From the NCBI GenBank assembly GCA_003339415.1, contig PDHQ01000048.1:124001-188000 (forward strand): a stretch of DNA of 64,000 bases, in the 5' to 3' direction. The position numbers and the translations under genes are program-made. This DNA is from Ophiocordyceps camponoti-saundersi (nom. inval.). Taxonomy: Eukaryota > Ascomycota > Sordariomycetes > Hypocreales > Ophiocordycipitaceae. Below the pieces are notes generated by a model. The model searched no databases. It was not told the DNA's origin and saw nothing but the letters and a program-made list of their open reading frames with translations. This document shows positions 25,942-37,822 of this stretch, piece after piece. Numbering within the stretch: position 1 is the first letter of the stretch; each line of letters opens with the position of its first letter.

Positions 25942-28839
25942 AATAATAAACCGCTTATAATAATTTAAATAAAGAAAAAACTAATAAAAAAAACTTTAAG
26001 TATTAATAATAAAAATAAACTTTTTATTTACTAACTTATAAATTATATTTTAAGGGAGAGGTATTAGATATATATTAAAAATAGCTATATTATTTAATAA
26101 TTATAAATTATTAATAATATATAGTTTACTTTTCCCTTAAATAATAATATATAAGCTAGTAAAAAGTAAAGCTTTAAGCGCTTATTTTATTTTAATTTAT
26201 AAATATATATTATTATTTTTTTATTAAGGAAATCTTAATTAAATTTATTTAATAAATATAAATATAAACTTAGTTTTTTTTATATTAATTATTAATAAAA
26301 GAGATTTCTAAATACTATTTGAAAAGTAAATTAATTAATTTAGTATTTTTCTAAAGTTTTAAAAAGAAACTATAAAGTTATTTTACTTTTCTAAATAATT
26401 AAAAATTTAAAATATAAATTTTAATACTATATTCTCCTTTAATTTTTAAAATATTAAATATTTTAAAAATACTTAATTAGTATAATTAATATAGATCTAA
26501 GATATTAGAAAAAAAGTAAGTTAATATTAATTTTATAATATAATATAATTTAGTTTAAAAAAGAGTTTAATATTAAATATAAATTAAGCTTATTTAAGGG
26601 GTTTAATTTAGTAATTTATTATAAGATTATAAAAAAGAATTAATTATTAAGATTTAAAATAATATTTATATTATCTTTTTATTTAAATAAGATTAGCTTA
26701 TTACTTAAGTTAAAAATAGTTAAATAAAAATACTTATAAATAATTAAACTTAAGAGAAAATAAAAATTAAAAAAAAATTATAATTTTTTAAAGGATTTTT
26801 AATTAGTATTAAAATTATACTTATTAAAGAAAAAGGGATTATTATTACTAATATAGCTATTATATATTTATAAATCGCTAATTTTTAATAAGTAAAATAA
26901 TATTTAATATATATTCCTTTATAAAGTTAAATTTAAAGCTTTTATTAAAAGTTAAGAATATTAATTTTATAAGAGATTAAGAATCCTTATCTTAATAAAA
27001 CTTTAATAAAAAGATACTTAATAACTTAAGCGCTAGCTTTAAACTTACTAAGGTAAAACTTATTATTAATTTTATTAATAATATATAAAGTAAAGGTAGC
27101 TTAATTATAAGTTAAGGCTAATCTAATATTATTTAAGCTTTAAATTATAATTAGGTTATAGTTAATATTATTAAACTTATTAAATAAATCTTTCCTAATA
27201 AGGGATTTATTTATTTTTACTAAATATTAAAATCTTATATAGGAAAAATAGGAAACTTATTCTAAAAGGAAATTAGTTATTTATAAAATAGCTTTAATTA
27301 TAAAAAGGTTTTTAAAAAAGAAATCTTTAATAATATTAAAAAGTTTTATTTTATATTTCTTAAAATTTAAAATAATATAATATAAGTTATTACTTATTAA
27401 CTAATTATTTATTTTTAAATATTTTAAAAAAGTTATTATAATTATTATCTAAGGCTTATTTTAATTATTCTAAAATACTAAGAATAATTTTATATATTTT
27501 TAAAAAGTTAATAAAAATTTTATTTATATAAAAGTTTTAATTTATAAATTTATAAGTAAAGTTAATAAAAATAATATTACTTTTTAAGCTTTTTCTATTT
27601 TTCTTAGAGAAATACTATTTTTTTTTTTAAACTTAATACTTTTATTAAATAGTCTCTAAGTATTATTTATTAGCTTCTTAAAAAAGTTATTTAGTTTATA
27701 ATCTAATTAGCGGTTTAGATTTTATAGGGATTTCTCCTTAAGTTTATTTACTTTATATTTCCGCTAAAGTAGCTTACTTAAAGCTATATACTAAGTAGCG
27801 TTATTTTATAAAATACCTTAAGTTTTTTTAATTAGCTTAGTTTAAAGATTCAGGATAAGGTATTTATATTTATAAGCTTATTTATTTAAAGTATTTTTAC
27901 TAATTAACTATTAAGAAGTTTCCTAAAAAAGAATATTAAGCTAGGAAAAGATTATTATTAATATAAACTATTTAGGATAAAAAGTAGCTTAAGCTATCTT
28001 TTTTATTTTTTATACTTATAACCGGAAATTTTCTCTAATAAGTATATTTTAAAATATAAAGCTTTATTTTTATATAATAAGAATAGTAATATTAAGTTAG
28101 ATAGTAAACTTTTTTTTAAAAAGCTTAAACTTATTTATAAATCCTTATATAAAGTAAAGTAAGTTTTAAGTATATTTAAAAGTTAAAATCTCCGAAATAT
28201 TATTCTATTATATATTTTTTAAAAAAAGGAAATAAGTTATATAAGCTTATTAGTATAATCCTTACTTTAAGCTATTATTTATTTAAAAGCGTTTATAAAT
28301 TAATTAACGCTTTAATAAATAATAATTTTATTAATTTTTTTAACTTACTTAAAAGTAATATTAAAAGCGCTAATAAGCTTAAATTAGCTAATATTTTTAA
28401 TATATAGCTAAACTTATTATTTTAAAAGCTTTTTAAGTATTTGTTTAAAATATATATAAAGATTATTATTAAGATTTAGTTTATCTTTTAATAGTTTATT
28501 AAGTTTAAAGCTATATAACTTAAGTACTCTATTAATTATTTTTAATACTTTTTCCTTTTCTTTACTAATTTTTAAAATAAGTTATTTTATTACTAATAGT
28601 ATAAGAGGATTAGGAAAAAAATATTTTAAAAGCGTATTTTCTTTTAAAAAAGAAATAAGTAGTTCCTTTTTTAGAGTTAAAACTATTTATAAAAAAATAT
28701 CCTTACTTTCTCTAATTAGTAATAAGGATATAGTTTCCTTACCTTTTTCGGTTAGTAAAGCTAAGTTTTTACCTTTACTACTAATAAGTTAAAAATATTC
28801 TTAAATAAAAGGAGGCTAATCTTTAAAAAATATATTAAG
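25942..28839 (-). mobile_element. Left-arm family B element, fragment with RT start and gag/protease region
   Basis: The reverse complement aligns with about 53150-56280 of the right-arm copy. Blocks include 26040-26210 against 56030-56210, 27040-27230 against 54960-55200 and 27660-27850 against 54310-54490. It is interrupted on the right by the chromovirus. Confidence 0.8.
28835..28839. repeat. Left target-site duplication TTAAG of the chromovirus
   Basis: TTAAG precedes the first LTR and is repeated at 36969-36973 directly after the second. Confidence 0.85.
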
Positions 28840-29690
28840 TATTACGGATCGTACCCGTAATTACCTAATCTTACCCGTAGCCCTTAATCTAAGCTTCTAA
28901 AGATAAAGAGAGAAAAGGGGTAATAAGAAGGTAAGGGGCTTTACTTACTTTAACCGGGCAGTAGGTAGCCGGAATAGGAAATTCATAAAGCATAAATAAG
29001 TAAGAACTTCCTAAATAGGAATATCTTATAAGGTAGGGGAAGGTTATAGAGAGTAGGCTTTTAAGGTGCAAATTATTTAGATTAAAAGCTTAAAGAAGAA
29101 GGAAAGGAAAAACCCTTCGAGGGAAGGAAGCCTTCCTTTTATAGTTTTCCTTCTCTAAGAAACTATCTAATTATATAAGCTAGCTAGAAAGCTATAGAAT
29201 ACCGTAGAAGCTTTATATTATAAATATACTAGCGAATAGCATAGCTTTATCTTATTCTATTTACTTTTATCGTATTTTTTTACTTTAAAATCGAATTCCT
29301 ACTTTAAAGTTAACTTTTAATTTTAAATCTACTATATCCCTTAGCGAATAAAATAGCTTTATTCTATTCTATTATATTCTATTAGCTTCTAGGCTAATAA
29401 TAAATTATAATAGATAATTCTTTATTTATAATAGCTAATATTTCTTTCCGTTTTTAACCGTCTCTAACCGTTCTTCTTATCCTAAGAATTTTATTCGTTA
29501 TTCTTATCTTTATTATCTTATCTTATTATCCGAGGTTTAACTTTCCAAGGTTTAGCCGTAATTTAAATACTAGATACTAGTATTTTTACTTTATTATATA
29601 AATTATATTATTAAGCTATTTATATAATAAATACTGCTTATATAATAAGAATAGTACTTTTAACTAGTATTTATATCTTAAATTATTATA
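28840..29690 (-). repeat. 3' LTR of chromovirus (element on minus strand)
   Basis: Near-identical to 36118-36968 over 851 bp, with C/T and G/A differences, for example CGTACCCGTAATT against CGTACCTATAATT. A 60-codon open frame on the minus strand at 28889-29071 lies wholly within it and is not a gene. Confidence 0.92.
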
Positions 29691-29704
29691 CGTTCCCCTT
29701 TCTA
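29691..29704 (-). other. Polypurine tract of the chromovirus
   Basis: On the minus strand AGAAAGGGGAACG directly abuts the 3' LTR, the expected plus-strand primer site. A second copy occurs at 29884-29898. Confidence 0.7.
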
Positions 29705-29974
29705 TAGTTTATAACCTTATAAACTTTACTATAGAAGAATAATATAGGGTATAAATAATAGTTAGTTAGTTAATTAGTTATTTTTATTCTTATAAGAAAA
29801 GAAAGAGTATTTCGAAAAAACTTAATAAGGTAAAAATAATTAATTAAATTTTGTGTAAGGTTCCTATTATTATATTATTCGTAACGTTCCCCTTTCTAAG
29901 GTTTTTAATCTTAAAAACTTCTTATTAAAGGTATTTTTCTTTATTTTTATTAAATTTTTTAATAAGTTTAGGTA

Positions 29975-30110
29975 CCTTAGTTAGGTGCTTAGTAGGTTCC
30001 TAGGTATTTTCTTTAGAAGGGTATCCCTTCTATTTTATTAGATAATATACTATACCTTCTTTTATCTTTTTATCTATAATAGCTTTAGGTTCGTATTCTT
30101 CTTCTAATAC
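29975..30110 (-). pseudogene. Chromodomain at the integrase C-terminus of the chromovirus
   Basis: The minus strand reads IKEGIVYYLIK, stop, KGYPSKENT, stop, EPTKHLTK, a nearly complete chromodomain. The two stops are TAG at the two conserved Trp positions (TGG to TAG). Such domains bind H3K9-methylated nucleosomes and guide integration into heterochromatin, which agrees with finding the element nested among RIP-mutated repeats. Confidence 0.85.
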
Positions 30111-30439
30111 CGTAGTTTCGATATTTTCTTCTAATTTAGCATCTTTAGGTGCTTATTTCTAGTAGAGAAATATAAAATACTAGATAAATAAACATTCCTT
30201 TAGGAAGTTTAAGCTTATAATTAAGGTTACTTAGCTTTTCTTCTATAAGGAAAGGTCCTAATTTTTTAAATTTTAAGGACTAATTAGGCTATTTAGTTTC
30301 TATATTTTTCTTTAATAAATAAACCTTATCGTTTTTATTAAATAAGGGTTCTTTTTCGCGTTTCTTATTATAATAATAACTAATTCTTTTAGCTATAAAA
30401 TCTAATTCTAATTTTATATAAGAATATAAAGATTTAAGC

Positions 30440-31260
30440 TATTCGGTATTTAGAATAGCTTTTTTATTATTAACTTTATCTAATAGTCCTAATTTATAGG
30501 CTTTTAGATTAAATCTATAATTCGCTATAGTAGGCGTTATTTTAATAGATTCCGATTTAGCGGTATTATAAGCTAATTAAGCTATAAGTAGGTTTATTAC
30601 CTAATTATCTTATTCGTAATTAATATAAGCTTTAAGATATTATTTTAAAGTCTAATTTAGGCGTTCCGTAGCCCCGTTAGTTTCTAGGTAGAAAGCAGTA
30701 CTTAATTTATACTTAGTTCCTAGCCTAAATATAAGGCTAGTCTAAAATTTAGAATTAAACTTAGGGTCTCTATCGCTTATAATAACTTTAAGTAGGCCTC
30801 TATCTATTACTATCGTTTTTAAGAATAAATAATTTAATTTTTTAGCAGATAAAGCCTTTATCGTAAGTATAAAATAGCTATATTTAGTTAATCTATCGGT
30901 TATAACTAGAATAGAATTATATTCTATATTAGTTATAGGGTCTACTAATAAGGGTAATTTAACTATAAAATCTATAGCTATATTTTCCTAGGGTTATTCG
31001 GTAACTATTATAGGTTATAAAAATCCGTAAGGCTTATATCTCGAGGCTTTAGATTTATTATAAATATTATAATTCTTAATAACTTTAATAATAGCTTTTT
31101 TAAGGTTTTTCGTATTATAATAGGCTTTAATTCTATTATAAGTTTTTTATATTCCTTAATAGCCGTAAATAGGTAGTTCGTAGAATTCTTTAACTATAGT
31201 TTCTACTATATTCGGAGGTATAAATAACTTCTCTTTTAAATAAGCTAAGTTATCTATCTA
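30440..31260 (-). pseudogene. Chromovirus integrase relic
   Basis: The zinc-binding N-terminal part reads KAYYNTKNLKKAIIKVIKN then YNIYNKSKASRYKPYG near 31020-31130. Both Cys of the HHCC motif now appear as Tyr (TGT to TAT). The core keeps the second Asp (DRDPKF near 30755) and the third catalytic Glu in NGATERLN near 30670. Stops sit at expected Gln/Trp sites. The region leads directly into the chromodomain. Confidence 0.85.
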
Positions 31261-31499
31261 CTTAATATCTTTATAATCCTTAAAATTAGTATCTTTATAG
31301 GCTTCTTTTATTTATTTTAATATAGAATTATTAGCTTTTACCTTAAATATAGTATTTAAGGTATTTTATTCTAAATTTCCTTCGTTATTTATTTTAAGGA
31401 AATTAGTCGTTATAAGTATTATACCGGTATCTAAATTAGGTCTTCTACTAATAATATTAGCTCTTTTATTTTCGCTTCCTTTTTTATATATTATTTCGT

Positions 31500-32720
31500 A
31501 ATTATAATCGGTAAGGAATTTAGCCTACCTAATTTATTAGCTATTTAAGGTTTAACTTATACTAAAATAGCTTATATTTTTATAGTTAGTATAAATCCTT
31601 AATTTAAATTCGTTTCCTAATATATAGTGCTTAAATTCTTTAATTACTTTAATAATAGCTAAAAATTCTTTATCGTAGATAGGATAGTTAATTTCCGAAT
31701 CTACTAGCTTTTTAGAATAGAAAGCTATAAGGTGTAATATAGTATTATTTTCCTAGCTTAATTAGGCTCCTATAGCGTAATTAGAAGCGTCGGTTTCTAA
31801 AATTAAAAGCTATTTCGAATTATAGGCTATTAATATAGGTGCTAAGATTAGCTTTTTTTTAAGGGAATTAAAAGCTATATTAGCTTCTTCGGTCTACTTA
31901 AAAGGTTCTTTTTTAGCTAATTTTATTACTATTAATATAGGAATAATTATATTGGAAAAGTCTTTAATAAACCTTCTATAATAATTATAATAACTTATAA
32001 ATTACTATATATTTTTAATCGATTTAGGTATAGGCTAGTCTTTTAAAAGTTCTAATTTGCTAGGGTTTATTTTAATATTATAAGGGGTTATAATAGTACC
32101 TAGAAATTTAACTTCTTTAGAAAAGAATTCGTATTTCTTAAGATTAATATATAATTCGGCTTTCCGAAAAGCTTCTAATACCTTTTTTAAATAAATTTTA
32201 TATTCTTCTAAGGTATCTAAAAATATAATAATATCGTCTAAATAAGCCGTAGTAAATATATCTAAATAATCTCTTAAAATATAATTTATACGTTTTTAAA
32301 AGGTAGCAGGGCTATTATATAGTCCTAGGGGTAATACTAAATACTCGTAGCTTCCGTATCTAGTTCCGAAAGCTATTTTATATTCGTCTCCTTCCGCTAT
32401 TCGTATTTAGTAATAAGCTAATTTTAAATCTAACTTAGTAAAATACTATTTCTAGCTTAATCTATCTTTTAGTTTTATAATTAAAAATATCGGCGTTCTA
32501 TCTTTAATAATATTATTATTTAATTTTCGATAGTTAATTATAGGTCTTAACTTATCTTTTTCTTTACCTAATTTATTAGTAAAAGTAACGGGAGCTTTAT
32601 AAGGGCTTTTAGAAGGTCTTATATATCCCTTTTTAATTTATTCTTCTAAATATTCCTTTAATACTTATAGTTATTTTTCGTTACTATTATAAATTCGTAT
32701 AAACTAAGGTTCCGAATTAG
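31500..32720 (-). pseudogene. Chromovirus reverse transcriptase and RNase H relic
   Basis: The minus strand shows the RT active site AYLDDIIIFLDTLEEY near 32225, followed by AFRKAELYINLKKYEFFSK and VKFLGTIITPY, typical Ty3/Gypsy RT. RNase H follows with LETDASNYAIGA near 31800 and INYPIYDKEFLAIIKVIKEF near 31660-31700. The catalytic YLDD and the RNase H Asp are preserved. Only scattered TAA/TAG codons interrupt. Confidence 0.88.
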
Positions 32721-33599
32721 GCTTTAATTTAATTTTATAATCTTATAGGCTTCTTTTAGGTAGAGTATTATCCGGGGGTTCTTTAAATATATCTAAGAAT
32801 TCTTCTAGAATTTCTTTAGGTATTAATTTATAGCGTTCTAATTTCTTTTTAGAATAAGAAGCTATTTCTTCCTTAAAATCTACGCTAGAAATAGCAGCTA
32901 TTATAGTAATAGTATAAGGCGTTTTACTATAGATTTTATTACTTTTAGCTTTATTATAAGGTTCTTACTTATAATAATTATATTTATTTCTTATAATAAA
33001 TTTCTAATTATTATTAAAGAAGTTTTTCCTTTCTTTAATTTCTTTAATTAAACTATTCTCGTTATTCGGGCTTCTCGCCTCTTTAAAATTTCTTAAGCTA
33101 AATCCTTTATAAAGATTTCCTAAGGCGTTATTAAACTTAGTATTTTCTTTTCTATTCGTATAATTATAATAAGGTCGACTTTTATTATAACTATTTATAT
33201 TCGATCGTCTATTCTTATAGTAATCGTTTTTTATAGATCTAGATTACTTATTTTTTACGCTTAACTTACTTCTATTAGTATTTCTAGAAATCTTATAATT
33301 AGGCTTTTTACCGTTATTATAATTATACCTTCTCGGTTTATTTTTCCTTCTAGAATCCGTTCGATTATCTTTACTAGTATTACTATTAGAAGTATTAGAT
33401 ATTAAATAATCGTCTATAAATTTAACTTAGCCGGTTTTCTAGTTAATTTGCGGATTATATTTATAAAGAAAAGAATAACCTAATATTATATTATATTCTG
33501 CTATTTTAAAAATATCGAAGGTATCGGTAAAGGTATAAGGTCCTATTTTAAATTCGAAGTAATTAGTTTCGTATAAAATTAATCCCTTATTAAACTAAA

Positions 33600-33800
33600 A
33601 ATTAAATCCTTCGGCGTTTTTTACTATACTAGGCGTTTTCTTTTTTATATAGCTTAAGTTTAGACGTTTTATAGCTATAGGTAAAATATAATTACTAGCG
33701 GCTCCGCTATCTATAAAGGTAGTTATTTCTTTTCCTTTATATCTTAAAGTAAAGGTTAGTTTAAAAATAGGGATTTTAGTATTATCGGTTTTAATAGTAA
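33600..33800 (-). pseudogene. Chromovirus aspartic protease relic
   Basis: The minus strand reads KEITTFIDSGAASNYILPI near 33690-33740, containing the D-S-G-A active-site motif of retroviral-type aspartic proteases with the surrounding hydrophobic strand. Confidence 0.8.
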
Positions 33801-34899
33801 TAATATTAATATTTTATAATTTAGGATAGTTAAAATAATAACGCCTTTCTATTCCTAAATCCTTACTAAAATCCTTATTCTTATTAGTTATACCTCTATT
33901 TACCTTTCTTAAATAGAGGCTTTCTCTTTTCCCTTAAGGTTTTCCTTAAATTCCTTAGGTTATATTAGAAAATCCCACCTTCTAGGACTATTTTCCTTAG
34001 TAGGGGATCTATTTCCTATAAGCCCTTTCGTTAATAATTCTCTTATAGAGGTAATTATAGCCTAAATCGTATCTAATTTAATACTAAGAATTCGGGGTTA
34101 AAAATCGTAGTTATTTCCTTTATTTTCTTTAAGAATCTTATAATTAGTTTCCCTATCGAGAAGGAATTCTATTTCTTTAATAAAGAATCTTTCGTTAATA
34201 AAGCCGGCTTCCTTATAAAAGGTTAGTAAGGATAGGTAATAATTAACGTTTTATTTTTCCTATAAGTAAAAATCGTAGTCCTTATCGTAGCAAAATTGCT
34301 AGCTAAGATTATAGTACGCTTACTTATACTTATCGAAGAATTCTTTTAGGTACCTTAGGTGCTAGAATAATTCGTTATAAGGAAGGTAGCTATTATTTTT
34401 CTAGTTTTCGTATTCTTTTAGAATTAATTTTTTTATTTTAATAAAATACTATATTTTTTCGTCTTCTTCTTTACTATTAGTTTCGATAGTATAAAGATAT
34501 TCTACCGTAAGAAGGGGTAATTCTTCTTTTTCTTTCTTTATTTTATCTTCCGGAATAAGGCTATCCTCTCTTTCTAGGATAGGTTCGTAGTCTTCCCTTA
34601 TTCTATTAAAGTTATTAATATAGTTGTTAAGACTAAGGGTCGAAATAGAGCTTTCCGAAGGGCTATACTAGGTAGGTAGGTTAGAATAATAAGGAATCGG
34701 TTCGATTCCTTTTTCTCGTGCTTTAAACTGTTCTTCCGTAACCTACTTATAAGTTTTAAAAGGGTTATTTTCACCTAACGGGTAAAACTCTCCTTCGGAA
34801 TTAAATTCCGTACTAGCTTCTAAAGGGCTTATAAGCTCTAGAGGCTTCTTCGTATTCCTAACTATATTCTAGCCGTCTAAGAATAGCGTATCGGCTATA

Positions 34900-35930
34900 A
34901 GTTCCGGGTTATATTATTATTTTAGTTCTTCTTAGAATTCGTAAGCCTCTTAGTTTATATTATCCTCTTTTATCGGTAGTTTAAATTTTATACTACGAAT
35001 AGTATTCCGTTCCTTCCTATTTAGGCCTAGCGTATTATAATTAGTAGCTAGGTAGGAAGAAATAACGTTAATTATTTTACTATTCGTAGAAGAGGCTTTT
35101 CCTATTCCTTTTCCTTTACTTTGCTTTTTAAAGTAGTTTTTTATAATATAGCCTTCCTTTTTATAAAAAAAGTAGATAATAGGCTTCGAGGATACTATAT
35201 CTAGATCTATAAGGTCTCCTTAATTAGCGTAATTTTTCTTATATTTTTTATTACCTTTATTAATATAAGAAGGGGTATTTTTACTTCCTTATTTTTACTA
35301 TTTTCTTTCGAAGAGTTAATCGTCGATTTTAATAGCAGAAGCTATATAAGTAGATAGCTCTTCGGGCCGGTCTTACTTATATAGTTCGTCTTTAACTTCG
35401 TTTTTTAGTCCTTTATAAAAAATAGCTATAAGGGCTTTATCTTTCTAGTTTAACTTACTAGTTATTTATCGGAATTTAGCAGCGTAGCTAGAAGTAGCCC
35501 CTTTTTACCGTAAGGTTCGTAATTTATACTTTGCAGTTCTTACTTCGTCCTGCTAGCCGAAAACTTCCCGTAGTTTTTCTTTAAATTAATCGAAGCTAGT
35601 AAAAATAAGCTCCGTTTCTTCTTCTCGGCTATCCGTAAGTCTTAAATAGTTCCTTAGTATAAGTTCGAACTAGTTTAAAGCTATACCTTCTAAGTAAGTA
35701 GAAGTATAAACTACCTTTATAGGTTCGTTATAAAAAGCGGAAAAATAAAGCCTAAAATAAGCTCTAATATTAGTTAAGAACGCTTATAAATCGTTATCTT
35801 TTCCGCTATAGTATTTAAGTTTCGGGACCTTACTAATATCTATAATAAGTCTAAGATTAGTAGTAATATAAGGGGGTATAGGGGAGGTTATATTAGATAT
35901 ATTATATATTACTAGGTAGCGCTACTTATT
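34900..35930 (-). pseudogene. Chromovirus gag relic
   Basis: The minus strand at 35270-35520 reads KDKALIAIFYKGLKNEVKDE and DRPEELSTYIASAIKIDD, the conserved capsid region of fungal Ty3/Gypsy gag. A cysteine knuckle is expected near 35150, where the frame reads YFFYKK; Cys codons would have become Tyr/Phe, so I cannot confirm it. Confidence 0.75.
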
Positions 35931-36117
35931 TCCTAATTAGGAAAGAAAAAAGTAGATTTTTACCTTTTATTTCCGTGGAGATATATGCGATTAAAAAAGT
36001 ACTATTTTTCTATTTTTCTATTTTTCTCTATTTTTCTAGGAAAGGAATTTTTTAGCACACTCTCTTCTTATTCTTTATACCTATAAGGCAGTTATAGTAG
36101 TAAAGAAGCTTTTAACG

Positions 36118-36968
36118 TATTACGGATCGTACCTATAATTACCTAATCTTACCTATAGCCCTTAATTTAAGCTTCTAAAGATAAAGAGAGAAAAAGGGTA
36201 ATAAGAAAGTAAGGGGCTTTACTTACTTTAACCGGGCAGTAAGTAGCCGGAATAGGAAATTCATAAAGTATAAATAAGTAAGAATTTCCTAAATAGGAAT
36301 ATCTTATAAGGTAGGGGAAGGTTATAAAGAGTAGGCTTTTAAGGTATAAATTATTTAGATTAAAAGCTTAAAAAAGAAGGAAAGGAAAGACCCTTCGAGG
36401 GAAGGAAGCTTTCCTTTTATAGTTTTCCTTCTCTAAGAAACTATCTAATTATATAAGCTAGCTAGAAAGCTATAGAATACCGTAGAAGCTTTATATTATA
36501 AATAAACTAGCGAATAGTATAGCTTTATCTTATTCTATTTACTTTTATTATATTCTTTTACTTTAAAATCGAATTCCTATTTTAAAATTAACCTTTAATT
36601 TTAAATCTACTATATCCCTTAGCGAATAGAATAGCTTTATTCTATTCAATTATATTCTATTAGCTTCTAGGCTAATAATAAATTATAGTAGATAATTCTT
36701 TATTTATAATAGCTAATATTTCTTTCCGTTTTTAACCGTCTTTAACCGTTCTTCTTATCCTAAGAATTTTATTCGTTATTCTTATCTTTATTATCTTATC
36801 TTATTATCCGAGGTTTAACTTTCCGAGGTTTAGCCGTAATTTAAATACTAGATATTAGTATTTTTACTTTATTATATAAATTATATTATTAAGCTATTTA
36901 TATAATAAATACTGCTTATATAATAAGAATAGTACTTTTAACTAGTATTTATATCTTAGATTATTATA
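36118..36968 (-). repeat. 5' LTR of chromovirus (element on minus strand)
   Basis: This 851-bp partner of 28840-29690 is followed by the TTAAG duplication at 36969-36973. It should carry the element's promoter, but no TATA box can be trusted in RIP-mutated sequence. Confidence 0.92.
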
Positions 36969-37822
36969 TTAAGTAAGTAAGGAATTTTTTAAAAATATGT
37001 TTAAATTAGTTAATTTTATTAAAAAGTTAATTAAAATTAGTAATTATAATAAAGTTATTTAAGAAACAATTAATAGCTAATAATAACTTAGTTTTTTAAA
37101 AATTATTTTAGTAAAGTAAGTATTTTTTAACTAGTCTAATTTCCCTATATTATAAAGCGGGATATTTTCCTTTAAAAGAATACTTTTTTCTTACTTACTT
37201 ATAAGTATTAAAAATATAAGCTTTCCCCCTTTTAGCTATACTTTTTTTAATAAAGTTAAATAATTTAAAAGTAAAAAGATAATATATAGCTAAAGTTATT
37301 TAATAAATATAATAAAGCTTTTTTCTAAGTTAAAAATCTACGCTTATAAAGCTTTATTAGTAAAAATATTTCTAGTCTAATTTACTAGCTTAATAGCTAA
37401 AGATTAATAAGTTAGTAAAATATAAAATTATTATTAGTTAATATATACTTATATATATAGTTTATAAATAATTATAAATACTAAGCTAGCTATTAAATAT
37501 AATATATAAAAAAAGAGATAGCTAGCTATTAATTATAAGATTATAAGTTAGCTATTATAAGAAATATAAATATAAGTAAGAATCTTTTAAAAATTAAAAT
37601 AATAATTATAAAAAAAAATAAATTATTACTTAAAAGAATATTAAGCTAATTATATAGCTAAAAGCTTAAAGGTAATTTCTTAATATAATCTTAAAAATAT
37701 TTACTTAAAAGGATTTTATAATAATTTTTATATATATTAGTAAAATAAAAATCTCTTAATATATAATAATTTCCTTATAAAATTTAAAGATTTCTAAAAA
37801 TATATTTTAATATTAGATTTTA
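36969..37822 (-). mobile_element. Left-arm family B element, last fragment with its 5' LTR (truncated)
   Basis: The reverse complement aligns with 52435-53150 of the right-arm copy. The LTR portion runs from about 37440 to 37822 and then stops. The remaining outer part of that LTR, about 195 bp, is not found beyond the following A pair, so this end of the left-arm element has been lost. Confidence 0.75.

Larger units (their letters stand above)
28840..36968 (-). mobile_element. Full-length chromovirus (Ty3/Gypsy with chromodomain), minus strand
   Basis: This 8,129-bp element has two LTRs of exactly 851 bp (28840-29690 and 36118-36968) and perfect TTAAG duplications. Both LTRs begin TATTACGG and end TTATA, so TG...CA has become TA...TA. 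On the minus strand the order is gag, aspartic protease, reverse transcriptase, RNase H, integrase, chromodomain, polypurine tract. Protein motifs are far easier to read than in families A and B, so it is a younger insertion with fewer RIP rounds. It interrupts the family B backbone. Confidence 0.95.

Noticed and set aside
28889..29071. 60-codon open frame on the minus strand
   Set aside because: It lies entirely inside the chromovirus LTR, and the other LTR copy carries the same sequence. No protein similarity is apparent and it is a chance frame.
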